Under the pieces are notes generated by a model. That model was not told where the DNA came from. It made no database searches and saw only the letters and a list, made by a program, of their open reading frames with translations. DNA of 50,839 nt from Rhodobiaceae bacterium. GTDB taxonomy: Bacteria > Pseudomonadota > Alphaproteobacteria > Rhizobiales > Tepidamorphaceae. The stretch spans positions 1-50,839 of the forward strand of contig JACKJP010000010.1 of NCBI GenBank assembly GCA_020637895.1, in the 5' to 3' direction. Every line of letters begins with the position of its first letter. The stretch's first letter is position 1. A program made the position numbers and the translations under genes. Below, piece by piece: positions 26,021 through 34,649 of this stretch.

Positions 26021-27285
26021 GCCTTGTGCGCCACCAGAGGCACCGAACCTCCCGGCCGTTCGCTGTCGTCTGCGGCCCGGCTGAACTCAATACCGAGATG
26101 TTGCCAGGTCTGCGTCAGCGCATTTACGAGCGCGTCGATGTCACGCTCGCTGTGCAGGGGCGTCGGCGTAATGCGAAGACGCTCCGTGCCACGCGGGACG
26201 GTCGGGTAGTTGATCGGCTGAATGTAAATTCCGTGCGCGTCGAGCAGGTAATCTGAAGCCCTCTTGCAAAGTTCCGGATCGCCGACGAGGACGGGCACGA
26301 TGTGTGTGGGTGTATCCATCACCGGCAAGCCTGCGCGGACAAGCGCCTGTTTGGTATAGGTGGCACGTGCCTGGTGAAGCTCACGCTCGGCGGACGAGGC
26401 CTTGAGGTGACGGATCGAAGCGGCCGCAGCGGCAGCAACCGCCGGCGGCAGCGCCGTGGTGAAAATGAAGCCCGGCGCATAAGAGCGAACAGCGTCGACA
26501 ATCTCGCGCGAGGCGGCGATGTAGCCGCCAAGCGTTCCGAAGGCCTTGGCAAGTGTCCCCTCGATCACGTCAAGCCTGTGAGCGAGCCCTTCACGATCGC
26601 AGATGCCGCCGCCGCGCGGACCGTACATGCCGACCGCATGGACCTCGTCGATATAGGTCATCGCATTGTACTTCTCGGCGAGGTCGCAGATCGCCGCGAT
26701 CGGCGCGATATCGCCGTCCATCGAATAGACGCTTTCGAACGCGATCAGCTTTGCCCGGTCATGCCCGGCGTCGGCCAGAAGCTGCTCGAGATGTCCTAGA
26801 TCGCTATGACGGAAGATCTTCTTCTGGCAGCCCGAGCGCCTGATGCCCTCGATCATTGATGCGTGATTGAATTCGTCTGACAGGATCAGCAGATCGGGAA
26901 CGATCAGACCGATGGTCGACAGCGACGCTTCGTTGGAAACAAAGCCGGAAGTAAATACCAGCGCCGCTTCCTTGCCGTGCAGATCGGCGAGTTCCCGCTC
27001 AAGCTCAACGATCGGATGGTTGGTGCCGGAGATGTTTCGCGTGCCGCCGGCGCCGCTGCCAAGGCCGCGCGCGGCTTCGCACATCGCGTCGACGACGACC
27101 GGGTTCTGCCCCATGCCCAGATAGTCGTTGGAGCACCAGACGGTAATCTCGCGCGCCTCGTCCCCGCGCCTGTGAATGGCACGCGGGAAACGCCCGGCGA
27201 TCCGCTGCAGATCTGCAAATACGCGATAGCGCTTTTCCGCGTGAAGCTGGTCCACCGCAGTCTTGAAGATATCGTTGTAGCTCAT
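26011..27285 (-). CDS. hemA: 5-aminolevulinate synthase
   Basis: PLP enzyme of 424 residues condensing glycine with succinyl-CoA to give 5-aminolevulinate, the first step of heme synthesis in alphaproteobacteria. It opens MSYNDIFKTAVDQLHAEKRY. The PLP-lysine is in IEGTLAKAFGTLGGYIAAS, and TYIDEVHAVGMYGPRG and HNIS-like RNISGTNHPIVELE are typical. About 20 extra residues end the protein. It is the last gene of a minus-strand operon of heme proteins, starting about 100 bases after the globin gene. It is probably a second, dedicated hemA. Confidence 0.93.
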   Translation of the reverse strand: MSYNDIFKTAVDQLHAEKRYRVFADLQRIAGRFPRAIHRRGDEAREITVWCSNDYLGMGQNPVVVDAMCEAARGLGSGAGGTRNISGTNHPIVELERELADLHGKEAALVFTSGFVSNEASLSTIGLIVPDLLILSDEFNHASMIEGIRRSGCQKKIFRHSDLGHLEQLLADAGHDRAKLIAFESVYSMDGDIAPIAAICDLAEKYNAMTYIDEVHAVGMYGPRGGGICDREGLAHRLDVIEGTLAKAFGTLGGYIAASREIVDAVRSYAPGFIFTTALPPAVAAAAAASIRHLKASSAERELHQARATYTKQALVRAGLPVMDTPTHIVPVLVGDPELCKRASDYLLDAHGIYIQPINYPTVPRGTERLRITPTPLHSERDIDALVNALTQTWQHLGIEFSRAADDSERPGGSVPLVAHKAGG

Positions 27286-27385
27286 GAGCTTTCACTGCTC
27301 CGATTGTATCTGCCCGTCCCCAAAGGCCTATGGCCTGCCCCGCGTCGCCCGCGATCGTGCGAGCAACGCGGGACCTCCGGGCCGC

Positions 27386-27838
27386 TCACCCGAACATGCG
27401 GGCGAAGAAGCCCTTCTTCTCCGCCGGCATCGCCTTGTGGGCGGCGTCCTTCATCACGCCGGCGACGGTAACATAAGTTTCCGTCCATGCATCCTTCAGT
27501 TCCGGCGTCCAGGCATCGCCCAGTCCCTTTTCGAGCGTATAGAGCAGCGCCGAACCGACCTTGTCGTAATGTTCGTCCTTGACGCCGTAGCTGACATGCT
27601 TGGCACCGAGCTCCTGCACGACCGGAAGAATTGTGCCGACCTGGTGCAGATTGGCGATGGCAACGCCGAGCGTCTTCATCAGCTTGCTCTTCTGGTCGCT
27701 CATTTCGGCCGGGAAGAGTGGCCGAAGCTCGGGCCCGATTTCAAACAGCCGATCATAAAAGATGTCGGCCGCCGTGTCAGCGATCGGGGCAACTTTCTGG
27801 AAGCTGGCCTGGACCATTGAGACTTGTTCTGGTGTCAT
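27386..27838 (-). CDS. Single-domain globin (bacterial hemoglobin)
   Basis: Heme protein of 150 residues similar to Vitreoscilla hemoglobin and to the globin domain of flavohemoglobin. It starts MTPEQVSMVQASFQKVAPIA. The distal region has FYDRLFEIGPELRPLF (CD corner F) and the proximal histidine is in LGAKHVSYGVKDEHY. No reductase domain follows. Oxygen binding or NO detoxification is likely. AGAGGAATAGTGAA precedes the ATG. It lies 28 bases after the cytochrome c gene and before hemA. Confidence 0.9.
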   Translation of the reverse strand: MTPEQVSMVQASFQKVAPIADTAADIFYDRLFEIGPELRPLFPAEMSDQKSKLMKTLGVAIANLHQVGTILPVVQELGAKHVSYGVKDEHYDKVGSALLYTLEKGLGDAWTPELKDAWTETYVTVAGVMKDAAHKAMPAEKKGFFARMFG

Positions 27839-27866
27839 TTCACTATTCCTCTTTCAGTAAGATGGC

Positions 27867-28328
27867 TCATTGAAGCCCGTCGAGGGCAATGTCCTGGCCG
27901 CCGGAATTTGAAACCATGAAGCGGACGGCAGCCTCGATGTCCGCGTCGGAAAGTTCGGCGTTTCCGCCTCGGGCCGGCATGGTGCCGGACGAACCGGAGA
28001 ATCCGTTCTTGGCATGGTCGAAAAGGACCGGAAGGTCCTGCTCGATGCGCTTGGCCCAGAAGCGTGTGCCGGTAATCTTGGGTGCGCCCGCGATGCCGGG
28101 CCCGTGGCACACTTTGCAGGTTCCCTCCCAGACGTCCCGTCCATGGAGCAGAACAGGGTTTTCGGGAACAGGCAGGCGATCTGCCGAAACGGGCCCCTTG
28201 AGCCCGCGTTCGGGATAGGGAGGCATTTCAGGCTCGCTCGCCAGCACCCTGCCCGCCGGAACGGGGAGCAAGGCCCCGCCCAGCAAAAGCATGGCCGCGA
28301 TGGTGAGAACGGCAGGAAACCGGCCCAT
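27867..28328 (-). CDS. Class I cytochrome c
   Basis: Periplasmic electron carrier of 153 residues with a signal peptide (MGRFPAVLTIAAMLLLGGAL). One heme site, CKVCH, follows about 80 residues into the protein, and MPARGG supplies the likely axial methionine (c5/c-553-like motif GTMPARGG). The ATG at 28328 has AGGAGAAAGGCG before it; another ATG five codons upstream overlaps the preceding stop (ATGA). It is in the heme operon between the Tll0287-type gene and the globin gene. Confidence 0.85.
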   Translation of the reverse strand: MGRFPAVLTIAAMLLLGGALLPVPAGRVLASEPEMPPYPERGLKGPVSADRLPVPENPVLLHGRDVWEGTCKVCHGPGIAGAPKITGTRFWAKRIEQDLPVLFDHAKNGFSGSSGTMPARGGNAELSDADIEAAVRFMVSNSGGQDIALDGLQ

Positions 28329-28339
28329 CGCCTTTCTCC

Positions 28340-28906
28340 TCATTCTACCGGAATGCGGATGACGACGCCGCCCATCACATCACCGACCTTGAAGTCGGTC
28401 TTCGGGCTGTCCTTGTGCCCGTTGTGACAGGACGAACACGCAGGCGAAATGGCTGTGTCCGCATAGACGGCGGTGAAGTATTTCGTGCCGCCCAGTTCTT
28501 CCTCGCCATAGTAGTTCTCGCCGGGGTGATCGACGACGAACTGCAGCCCTTCCTTTTCCACGTCGGTACGCGGCGCATTCTGCTTGTTCACCGGCCACAG
28601 GGAGAGAAGCGAATAGGAGAAGAGATCGGTCTTGTCGGCGACCATTTCCGCGCCGAAGCGGAACATCTGCGCGGGAAGCGGCGCTGCCTTTTCGTCCTCG
28701 AAGAATTCCGACGCCTTGATCAGCTTGTGCTCGTTGACGAGCCTGGCGACGATCATCTTGGTATAGATGGTGCGGTCTGAATCCATGACCGCATGCAGCA
28801 TGTCGGCCACATCCTTGGGCTCAAGGCCCTCGGCCCGCAGCGTCGTTGTGGGAACCGCAGCGAACATTGCCGCGATGGCCGCCGCCTTGATGATGAAGCG
28901 CTTCAT
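28340..28906 (-). CDS. Tll0287/DUF3365-type monoheme c protein
   Basis: Exported protein of 188 residues. After a signal peptide (MKRFIIKAAAIAAMFAAVP) comes a Tll0287-like sensor or electron-transfer domain with AEMVADKTDLFSYSLLSLWP and TKYFTAVYADTAISPACSSC ending in the heme motif CSSCH followed by NGHKDSPKTDFKVGDVMG. Such domains bind heme c and often sense redox or NO. The ATG at 28906 follows AGGAAATAGAT. It lies 65 bases after the multiheme gene in the same operon. Confidence 0.82.
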   Translation of the reverse strand: MKRFIIKAAAIAAMFAAVPTTTLRAEGLEPKDVADMLHAVMDSDRTIYTKMIVARLVNEHKLIKASEFFEDEKAAPLPAQMFRFGAEMVADKTDLFSYSLLSLWPVNKQNAPRTDVEKEGLQFVVDHPGENYYGEEELGGTKYFTAVYADTAISPACSSCHNGHKDSPKTDFKVGDVMGGVVIRIPVE

Positions 28907-28971
28907 ATCTATTTCCTTTCGTGTTGCACCAGGTGTGCGATGGGTGCGCGAGGGGGGCGTGGTGATGGCTG

Positions 28972-30519
28972 TCATTCAGCCCTCCTCGTGCGCGACAACG
29001 CCCAGTCGATGCTCGGGATGTGCAGCGACGGGCGCCCGTTGAAATTGCTTTCAACGAGTTCGGGGTCGGCCAGTGCGTCGATCGAAAACTCCAGAGAATG
29101 GCAGTTCGAACAGACGGGCCGGATCATCTTTTCATTCGGACGGAAATAGGCGTTCTGGTTGTGCATGGTGAACGCCTTGCCGCGGGCCTCGATCTTCGGC
29201 ATGTGGCAGTCGGCGCAGGTCACGCCGCTGCCGGGCTCGCCGGCACCTGCAAGTTCGGCTTCCCAGAGACGGAAATGCGGCGATGTGAAGTAGGCCTTCG
29301 TGTGCGCGTCGTCATGGCAGCTCGCACACGCTTCGACGGCCGCGACCTTAAGGTCCTGCTCATGCGGCTTGTGACATGCGTTGCAGCTTCCGACGGTCAG
29401 ATGCGCTGCATCCGGCTTCATCGGGATCAGCGCTTCGCTCACCGGCATTGGCGGCAGCGGCTCGTCGTGGAAGATCAGCGCTGCGATCTTCAGCATCGCG
29501 TTCTGCGGCTCCTTGCGCGGGCCGGATAGCTCGGGATGCGCGCGCATGCCGTGCTTGCCCTCAACGAATGTCGCGGCTTCCTGCTTGTGACAGCTCTGGC
29601 AAGCGTCCATGCCCGGGCTCTCCACCCAGTTTGCTTCGATCGCGGAAATATCCCCTTCCTTGGCCTGTTCCGGCGCATGGCAGCCGGCGCAATTGACGCC
29701 GGCCACGGCATGTGCCGATCCGGCCCAGTTGGCGATTGCCTCTTCGCTCATGAAGGCCGCCGGCGCGATAGCGTCACCGGCATCGAGCACGCGGGCAAGG
29801 CGCGCCACCGCATCGACGCCAGCTGTGTCCTTCTTGTCCTCGTCGGCCACGTCACGAAGAAATGCCGTCAGCGTTGCCACCGGGTCGGCATCGGCGAGCG
29901 CGATGCGGAGGGGATCCCTGCCACGCGTGGCGGCAAGCGACTGGACAGGGTGTGCGGCAATCGCTTCCCCACCGGCATGCTTGACCAGGAAGTCCTCATA
30001 GAGCGCGGTATTGTCATGGTAGTTGTGGCAGCCCGCCGAGGCGCAGGTCTCAAAGCCGGAACCAACATGCGTCGGGCGTTCCTTGTAGACGTCCTGATGG
30101 CAGGCAAGGCAGTAGTCATTCGGCAGCGTGACCGCCATTGCGTTGGTGACTTCGGGCCTGTGTTCCAGATGACAGGTGACGCACATCAGGGCGTCGAGCT
30201 GCTCGCGCCGGTCCGCATTGCGCGGATCGCGAAATTTCTTCACCGGATGGGAATCGTTCGAGACCTTGAGTTCGTCCTCATGGCAGCTGAGGCACGCCTT
30301 GTTCATGTCCTTTTCGATCTTCCGGGCATCAGCGAAGAGGCCGGATGTGTGGCAGGTCTCGCAGGCAAGCTCGATCTGGTGATGTGCTGACGTCGTACCC
30401 CCGATCAGCAGCAGGTCGCGTTTGCCGCCGACATACATCACGCCGGCGAGCGCCGCCCCGGCCACCAGCGTCAGGCCAATCCATGTGATCCAGAGAAGGG
30501 CGTTGCTGCTCAGGCTCAA
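28972..30519 (-). CDS. Membrane-anchored multiheme cytochrome c (10 CXXCH + 1 CX4CH)
   Basis: Protein of 515 residues with one N-terminal membrane anchor (ALLWITWIGLTLVAGAALAG). The rest is periplasmic and has ten CXXCH sites in the order CETCH, CLSCH, CVTCH, CLACH, then an unusual CASAGCH (CX4CH), then CAGCH, CQSCH, CNACH, CASCH, CADCH and CSNCH. The start is TTG behind AAGGAAGGGC. It lies 15 bases after the oxidoreductase gene. It probably passes electrons from quinol or the adjacent oxidoreductase to a periplasmic acceptor. The family is not one I can name; NrfA-like catalysis (CXXCK) is not seen. Confidence 0.85.
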   Translation of the reverse strand: MSLSSNALLWITWIGLTLVAGAALAGVMYVGGKRDLLLIGGTTSAHHQIELACETCHTSGLFADARKIEKDMNKACLSCHEDELKVSNDSHPVKKFRDPRNADRREQLDALMCVTCHLEHRPEVTNAMAVTLPNDYCLACHQDVYKERPTHVGSGFETCASAGCHNYHDNTALYEDFLVKHAGGEAIAAHPVQSLAATRGRDPLRIALADADPVATLTAFLRDVADEDKKDTAGVDAVARLARVLDAGDAIAPAAFMSEEAIANWAGSAHAVAGVNCAGCHAPEQAKEGDISAIEANWVESPGMDACQSCHKQEAATFVEGKHGMRAHPELSGPRKEPQNAMLKIAALIFHDEPLPPMPVSEALIPMKPDAAHLTVGSCNACHKPHEQDLKVAAVEACASCHDDAHTKAYFTSPHFRLWEAELAGAGEPGSGVTCADCHMPKIEARGKAFTMHNQNAYFRPNEKMIRPVCSNCHSLEFSIDALADPELVESNFNGRPSLHIPSIDWALSRTRRAE

Positions 30520-30534
30520 ACGCTTTGCCCTTCC

Positions 30535-32544
30535 TTAATAGGTGTAGACGGAAAGGACATGGATCAGCAGCAGCACCGGCAGCGGCCATAGCGCGAGCAC
30601 GTGGATCCAGAACGGCAGGCTGCGCGGCTTCGCCGAAGCGCTGACCAGATCCCGGCTGCGCAGTTCATGCTCGCCGCCGGTAACAAGGCCGGTGATCGCG
30701 CCGAAGATGAGCGTCACGATGAAGCTCGCCATCAGCAGCAGGTTGAGATTTGCGCCCAACCGAAAACCGGTATGCCAGACAAGCAGGAGCACCGCGACGA
30801 GCCCGAGCGCCAGGTGAATGAAACGCCAGACCTGATAACTGCCAAGCCGGCCAAAGACGCCGATGCGCCGCCGCAGTCCGAGAGCCGCAGCGAGCGCTGT
30901 CGCACCGAGAAGGAAAAACCCGGACCACTGTTTCCACACGGAATCGAACCACACGCTTCGCAGCAATTCCTTCGGCCGGAAGCCTTCTGACAAGGGTATG
31001 GGCGGCGACAGAAGCGTGACCAGGCCGAGCAAGGCTGCCGCCAGCGAAAGACCGACGAGCCATTTCCACCAACGCACGGCTTCGGGCCTCGCCGCGCCCT
31101 GCCCGAGCAATTCCATGACCAGTGGCTGGCAGGTGCCGCAGACCGAATTGGCGCTGGTCGCGGCGCGAACCTCCTCGAGGCTCTGCGCGCCGAGGGTCAC
31201 TGCATCGACGATCGCGCCCTTGTTGACGCCGGTGCAGTTGCAGACAATGGCCTCGCGTGGCCAGGCCGAAACGCTCGCCTCCTGTTCACGCCACAGCATG
31301 CCGCTTCGACGGAACGACCAGATGTTCCAGGGTTGCAGCAGTGCCCTGCGCTGAACCCGCTCCTGCAATTGAGAAGCCTCCGGCCATGTACCGATGCCTA
31401 GCGCGGCAACCAGCTTCCCGCGCTCGGTGAAGATGCGCCGATAGCTGCCATCGTCGCCGCGCCAGACGTGGCTCCTGACGCCGGGCGCCTGGGCCATCGA
31501 TTCAAAGTCGCCCATCGAGAAGACATCAGCGCCGAGAACCTTGAGTTTGGTCGCAGGCGTTGATCCCTGATAGGCGACGGGGCGACCCGCTATCGATGCG
31601 ACCGCCGCGAGCGCCTGTTCAAAGCCCGGTCCCACAAGGCCATGGACGATCTCGTTATGCTCGGCGCACTCGCCAATGGCGTATATGAACGGATCGGACG
31701 AGCGCATCTCGTCATCGACTTTGACGCCCCGCCCGAACTGAAGCCCGATCGCTGAGGGAAGCTGGATGTTCGCGCGAACCCCCGTGCACAGGATCACCGT
31801 ATCGGCATTGATCCTGCGTCCGCCAGCGAGGCTGACCGCTTCGACGCGGTGCGCGCCGTCAATCGACGCAACCCTTTCGCCCGTCAGCACCTCGATGCCC
31901 AATGCCTCGATCCGTTGCTTGAGCGAGGCGCCTGCTTCTTCATCGAGCTGCCTCGGCATCAGCCGGCTCTCGTGCTCGACGACGATGACCTTGGCACCGC
32001 GACGGCTCATGCCACGCGCGGCCTCAAGGCCAAGCAGCCCACCACCGATCACCACAACGCGTCGCGCCGACATGGAGCGGGCGAGTAGTGCCTCGGTGTC
32101 GTCGAAATTGCGGAATGCATAGATCCCCGACAGATCGGCTCCCGGAATCGCCGGAATGAACGCGCGCGAACCGAGTGCGAGAACGAGATGCGAATAGGGG
32201 ACGATGCGCCCCGTCGATATCAGGACCTCTCGCGCTTCGCGATGGACATCGACGACGGATGCGCCGTCGTACCTGTCGACCCGGCCCGGGCCGGGAAACG
32301 CGTCGTCATGATAGATCTGGCCGATCTGCGCCTCGCCCGCGAGCAGCGGCGTAAGCTTGACGCGGTTATAGGGGCGCCACCGCTCGGCGTTGAACAGGAC
32401 GACGTGATAGCCAAGGCGCGAGAGTTCCTGCGCCGCCCGGATGCCAACCGGTCCGCCACCTGCGATGACGATCGGACGTTCGGCATCCAGGGCCTCGGCC
32501 CCTGACGCCTCGACGGGCGCGTCGATCTGGCGGGCGAGACTCAT
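30535..32544 (-). CDS. FAD-NAD(P)H oxidoreductase fused to a BFD [2Fe-2S] and a cytochrome b-like membrane domain
   Basis: Protein of 669 residues. Residues about 25-330 are a NirB-type pyridine nucleotide-disulfide oxidoreductase fold with FAD site VIAGGGPVGIRAAQELSRLG and NAD site VVVIGGGLLGLEAARGMSRR. A BFD-like cluster follows (CNCTGVNKGAI ... CGTCQ). The C-terminal 200 residues have about five membrane helices with histidines at WRFIHLALG, VWHTGF, WIHVLAL and LLIHVLS, possible heme b ligands. GGGGGGAGAGC precedes the ATG at 32544. It heads the heme operon. Likely role: electrons from NAD(P)H across or into the membrane toward the multiheme protein. Confidence 0.85.
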   Translation of the reverse strand: MSLARQIDAPVEASGAEALDAERPIVIAGGGPVGIRAAQELSRLGYHVVLFNAERWRPYNRVKLTPLLAGEAQIGQIYHDDAFPGPGRVDRYDGASVVDVHREAREVLISTGRIVPYSHLVLALGSRAFIPAIPGADLSGIYAFRNFDDTEALLARSMSARRVVVIGGGLLGLEAARGMSRRGAKVIVVEHESRLMPRQLDEEAGASLKQRIEALGIEVLTGERVASIDGAHRVEAVSLAGGRRINADTVILCTGVRANIQLPSAIGLQFGRGVKVDDEMRSSDPFIYAIGECAEHNEIVHGLVGPGFEQALAAVASIAGRPVAYQGSTPATKLKVLGADVFSMGDFESMAQAPGVRSHVWRGDDGSYRRIFTERGKLVAALGIGTWPEASQLQERVQRRALLQPWNIWSFRRSGMLWREQEASVSAWPREAIVCNCTGVNKGAIVDAVTLGAQSLEEVRAATSANSVCGTCQPLVMELLGQGAARPEAVRWWKWLVGLSLAAALLGLVTLLSPPIPLSEGFRPKELLRSVWFDSVWKQWSGFFLLGATALAAALGLRRRIGVFGRLGSYQVWRFIHLALGLVAVLLLVWHTGFRLGANLNLLLMASFIVTLIFGAITGLVTGGEHELRSRDLVSASAKPRSLPFWIHVLALWPLPVLLLIHVLSVYTY

Positions 32545-32611
32545 GCTCTCCCCCCGCATCCAGACCGGCTCCGTGAAATTGCCGTCACCCGAATACACCC
32601 CGCAAACGCAA

Positions 32612-32666
32612 AAAGCCGCCTTCCCGCGCGCGCGAAAAACTGTTGCGCTCACGGATCGGCGGCTTT
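32612..32666 (-). promoter_or_regulatory. Terminator-like stem in the leader of the heme operon
   Basis: On the minus strand AAAGCCGCC (from 32666) pairs with GGCGGCTTT (to 32612), a 9-bp stem enclosing 37 bases rich in CGCG, and TTTTTGCG follows on the 3' side. It sits 68 bases before the oxidoreductase start. It may be an attenuator or the end of a small upstream transcript; both are inferences. Confidence 0.45.
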
Positions 32667-33037
32667 GCCCGTCACATCCCACATTGGAGTGACAAAATTA
32701 CTGAAGCAAGCGATGTGCCAAGCCACGCGATTAGAATTATATTATTAAATACAGTTATTTACTTGAACTGATTAAAATCAGCGCACCTAACTTTTTGCCT
32801 TATAAATGGACGACAGTCGTTGCGATGCCCGCCCATTGTGCACTGCAATATTGAGTGAAAAAGTCAAATTATCGCATATCCCTCAGCTATGCAGAGCGGG
32901 CCCATTGGCAATTGGTGGCGCCTCCGGCAAGGTCGCTACCATATTGGGTGAGGCTGTCAGCCACGCGATTTGATACGGTTTGGGCTCAACTGGCGCAGTG
33001 ACACATCCAGAATTTGCCTCGTAAGGACGATGAACCC
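32667..33037. other. AT-rich divergent intergenic region with inverted repeat
   Basis: About 370 bases without a gene between the heme operon and lrgA. The stretch 32720-32810 is clearly more AT-rich than the surroundings and contains CTGATT-AA-AATCAG (32768-32781), a perfect 6-2-6 palindrome, next to TTGAACTG. It is the likely promoter region. A full FNR/NNR box (TTGAT-N4-ATCAA) is not present. Confidence 0.4.
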
Positions 33038-33406
33038 ATGATCTTCTATCTTACGGCAATCTTTGCATGCCAGCTGGCCGGTGAGATCTTCGTCGCGCTG
33101 CTCGGTCTGCCGCTTCCCGGACCGGTCGTCGGGATGGCGATCCTGTTCGTTGCCCTGCTCATGAAGGGGTCGCTGTCGCCTGCCCTTGCGGCTGCCGGCG
33201 CGTTACTGCTCGATCATCTTTCACTGCTGTTCGTTCCCGCCGGCGTCGGCGTCATCGCCCACCTCGCCCTGCTTCAGCAGGATGGCATTGCGCTGGCTGC
33301 GGCTCTTGTCGTCAGCACCCTGCTCTCCATCGCCATAACCGGGTTCCTGATGTCGCGCCTCGGACCGCCAGATGGTGCGGCGGCTTCGCGGGAGGAAAGG
33401 CATTGA
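33038..33406 (+). CDS. lrgA: CidA/LrgA family holin-like protein
   Basis: Small membrane protein of 122 residues with about four helices (from FYLTAIFACQLAGEIFVALL; GPVVGMAILFVALL; LFVPAGVGVIAHL). The ATG at 33038 is preferred; AAGGA lies 12 bases upstream. It overlaps lrgB by four bases. CidA/LrgA proteins modulate murein hydrolase export or carry small metabolites such as pyruvate; which applies here is unknown. Confidence 0.88.
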   Translation: MIFYLTAIFACQLAGEIFVALLGLPLPGPVVGMAILFVALLMKGSLSPALAAAGALLLDHLSLLFVPAGVGVIAHLALLQQDGIALAAALVVSTLLSIAITGFLMSRLGPPDGAAASREERH

Positions 33407-34125
33407 ACGGCGCGGCCGGGGCATGGAGCGGCATCGTCGCAGATCCGCTCCTGCATCTGACGGTCACGCTGGCCGCATATGGCTGCGCGCTCTGGGCCTA
33501 TCGTCGCAGCGGTCGCAATCCGCTGCTCAACCCGGTGCTCATCTCGATCGCACTGGTCATTGCCTTTCTCCTGATCACCGGCACGCCGTACCGCACCTAT
33601 TTCGACGGTGCCCGTTTCATTCATTTCCTGCTTGGACCGGCAACTGTTGCGCTCGCAATTCCCCTGTACCGGCATTTCGATCTGGTGCGACGTTCCGCGC
33701 CGGCCATCGCTGTCAGCCTTGTCGCGGGTTCGCTGACTGCGGCGTCATCGGCCGTCCTGATCGGCTGGCTGCTAGGTGCGTCGCCCGAAAGCCTGATTTC
33801 GCTTGCGCCCAAATCGGTGACAGCGCCGGTCGCTATGGGAATAACGCAGGTGCTTGGCGGCATCCCGTCCCTGACGGCAGGCCTTGTCATTCTGACTGGC
33901 ATCCTCGGCGCGATGACGGGCACCCTGGTTCTTCGCCTGACCAGGGTGCGCGGCGACGCCGCGACAGGCCTTGCCATTGGTACTGCAAGCCATGGGATCG
34001 GAACTGCCCGCGCCCTGCAGATCAGTGATACGGCAGGTGCGTTTTCCGGACTTGCAATGGGACTGAACGCCTTGCTGACGGCGATCGTCCTGCCCATCGT
34101 CTGGAAGATATTCGCCGGCGGCTGA
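33403..34125 (+). CDS. lrgB: CidB/LrgB family membrane protein
   Basis: Inner-membrane protein of 240 residues with multiple helices. It is the obligate partner of LrgA. Family features are PVLISIALVIAFLLITGTPY and TASHGIGTARALQ (a conserved histidine-glycine stretch). The start is TTG at 33403, overlapping the lrgA stop, with GGAGGAAAGG upstream, so translation is coupled. Function is glycolate/pyruvate transport or murein-hydrolase control in studied relatives. Confidence 0.9.
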   Translation: MNGAAGAWSGIVADPLLHLTVTLAAYGCALWAYRRSGRNPLLNPVLISIALVIAFLLITGTPYRTYFDGARFIHFLLGPATVALAIPLYRHFDLVRRSAPAIAVSLVAGSLTAASSAVLIGWLLGASPESLISLAPKSVTAPVAMGITQVLGGIPSLTAGLVILTGILGAMTGTLVLRLTRVRGDAATGLAIGTASHGIGTARALQISDTAGAFSGLAMGLNALLTAIVLPIVWKIFAGG

Positions 34126-34172
34126 TGGCGCATCGGCACAAATGGGCACCACGCGGTGCATCCGGAGACCCA

Positions 34173-34625
34173 ATGATCGAAATCGAGAAAATCAACGAAC
34201 TGGAACGCTATGTCGGTCACGGCTTTGAGCCGAGCGGCTGGCTGACGATCACGCAGCAAATGATCGACCACTTCGCCGACGCAACGGGTGACCGCAACTG
34301 GTACCACTGCGATGTGGAACGTTGCGCCCGGGAAATGCCCGATGGCAAGACTATCGCCCACGGCCTCATGACGCTTTCGCTCGTTCCGGGCATGACGAAC
34401 GATATCATGCGCGTAACCAGGCATGGCCGGGCACTCAACTATGGATGCGACCGGGTGCGATATCCGGCGCCGGTGCCGGTCGGTTCGCGCCTGCGCCTGC
34501 ACATGCAGGTGACGGAGGCGAGCGCGCAGAAGGGTGGCACGATGATCCGCCGCGCGTTCACGATGGAGATCGAGGGCAGCGACAGGCCGGCGCTGATTGC
34601 CGATATGCTGACGCTCGCCTATTGA
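34173..34625 (+). CDS. MaoC-like hot-dog dehydratase
   Basis: Protein of 150 residues with the MaoC/(R)-specific enoyl-CoA hydratase hot-dog fold. The hydratase motif is recognisable: ITQQMIDHFADATGDRNWYH supplies the Asp, and KTIAHGLMTLSLVPGM the His-Gly. Hydration of an enoyl-CoA is likely. The ATG at 34173 follows CGGAGACCCA. It follows lrgB by 47 bases and converges on the ligase gene of the next cluster. Confidence 0.85.
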   Translation: MIEIEKINELERYVGHGFEPSGWLTITQQMIDHFADATGDRNWYHCDVERCAREMPDGKTIAHGLMTLSLVPGMTNDIMRVTRHGRALNYGCDRVRYPAPVPVGSRLRLHMQVTEASAQKGGTMIRRAFTMEIEGSDRPALIADMLTLAY

Positions 34626-34649
34626 CGAGCCTCCGATCTGGAGCAGTCG

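Noticed and set aside
32762..32781. FNR/NNR box before the heme operon
   Set aside because: TTGAACTGATTAAA has only the first half of TTGAT-N4-ATCAA; the second half does not match.
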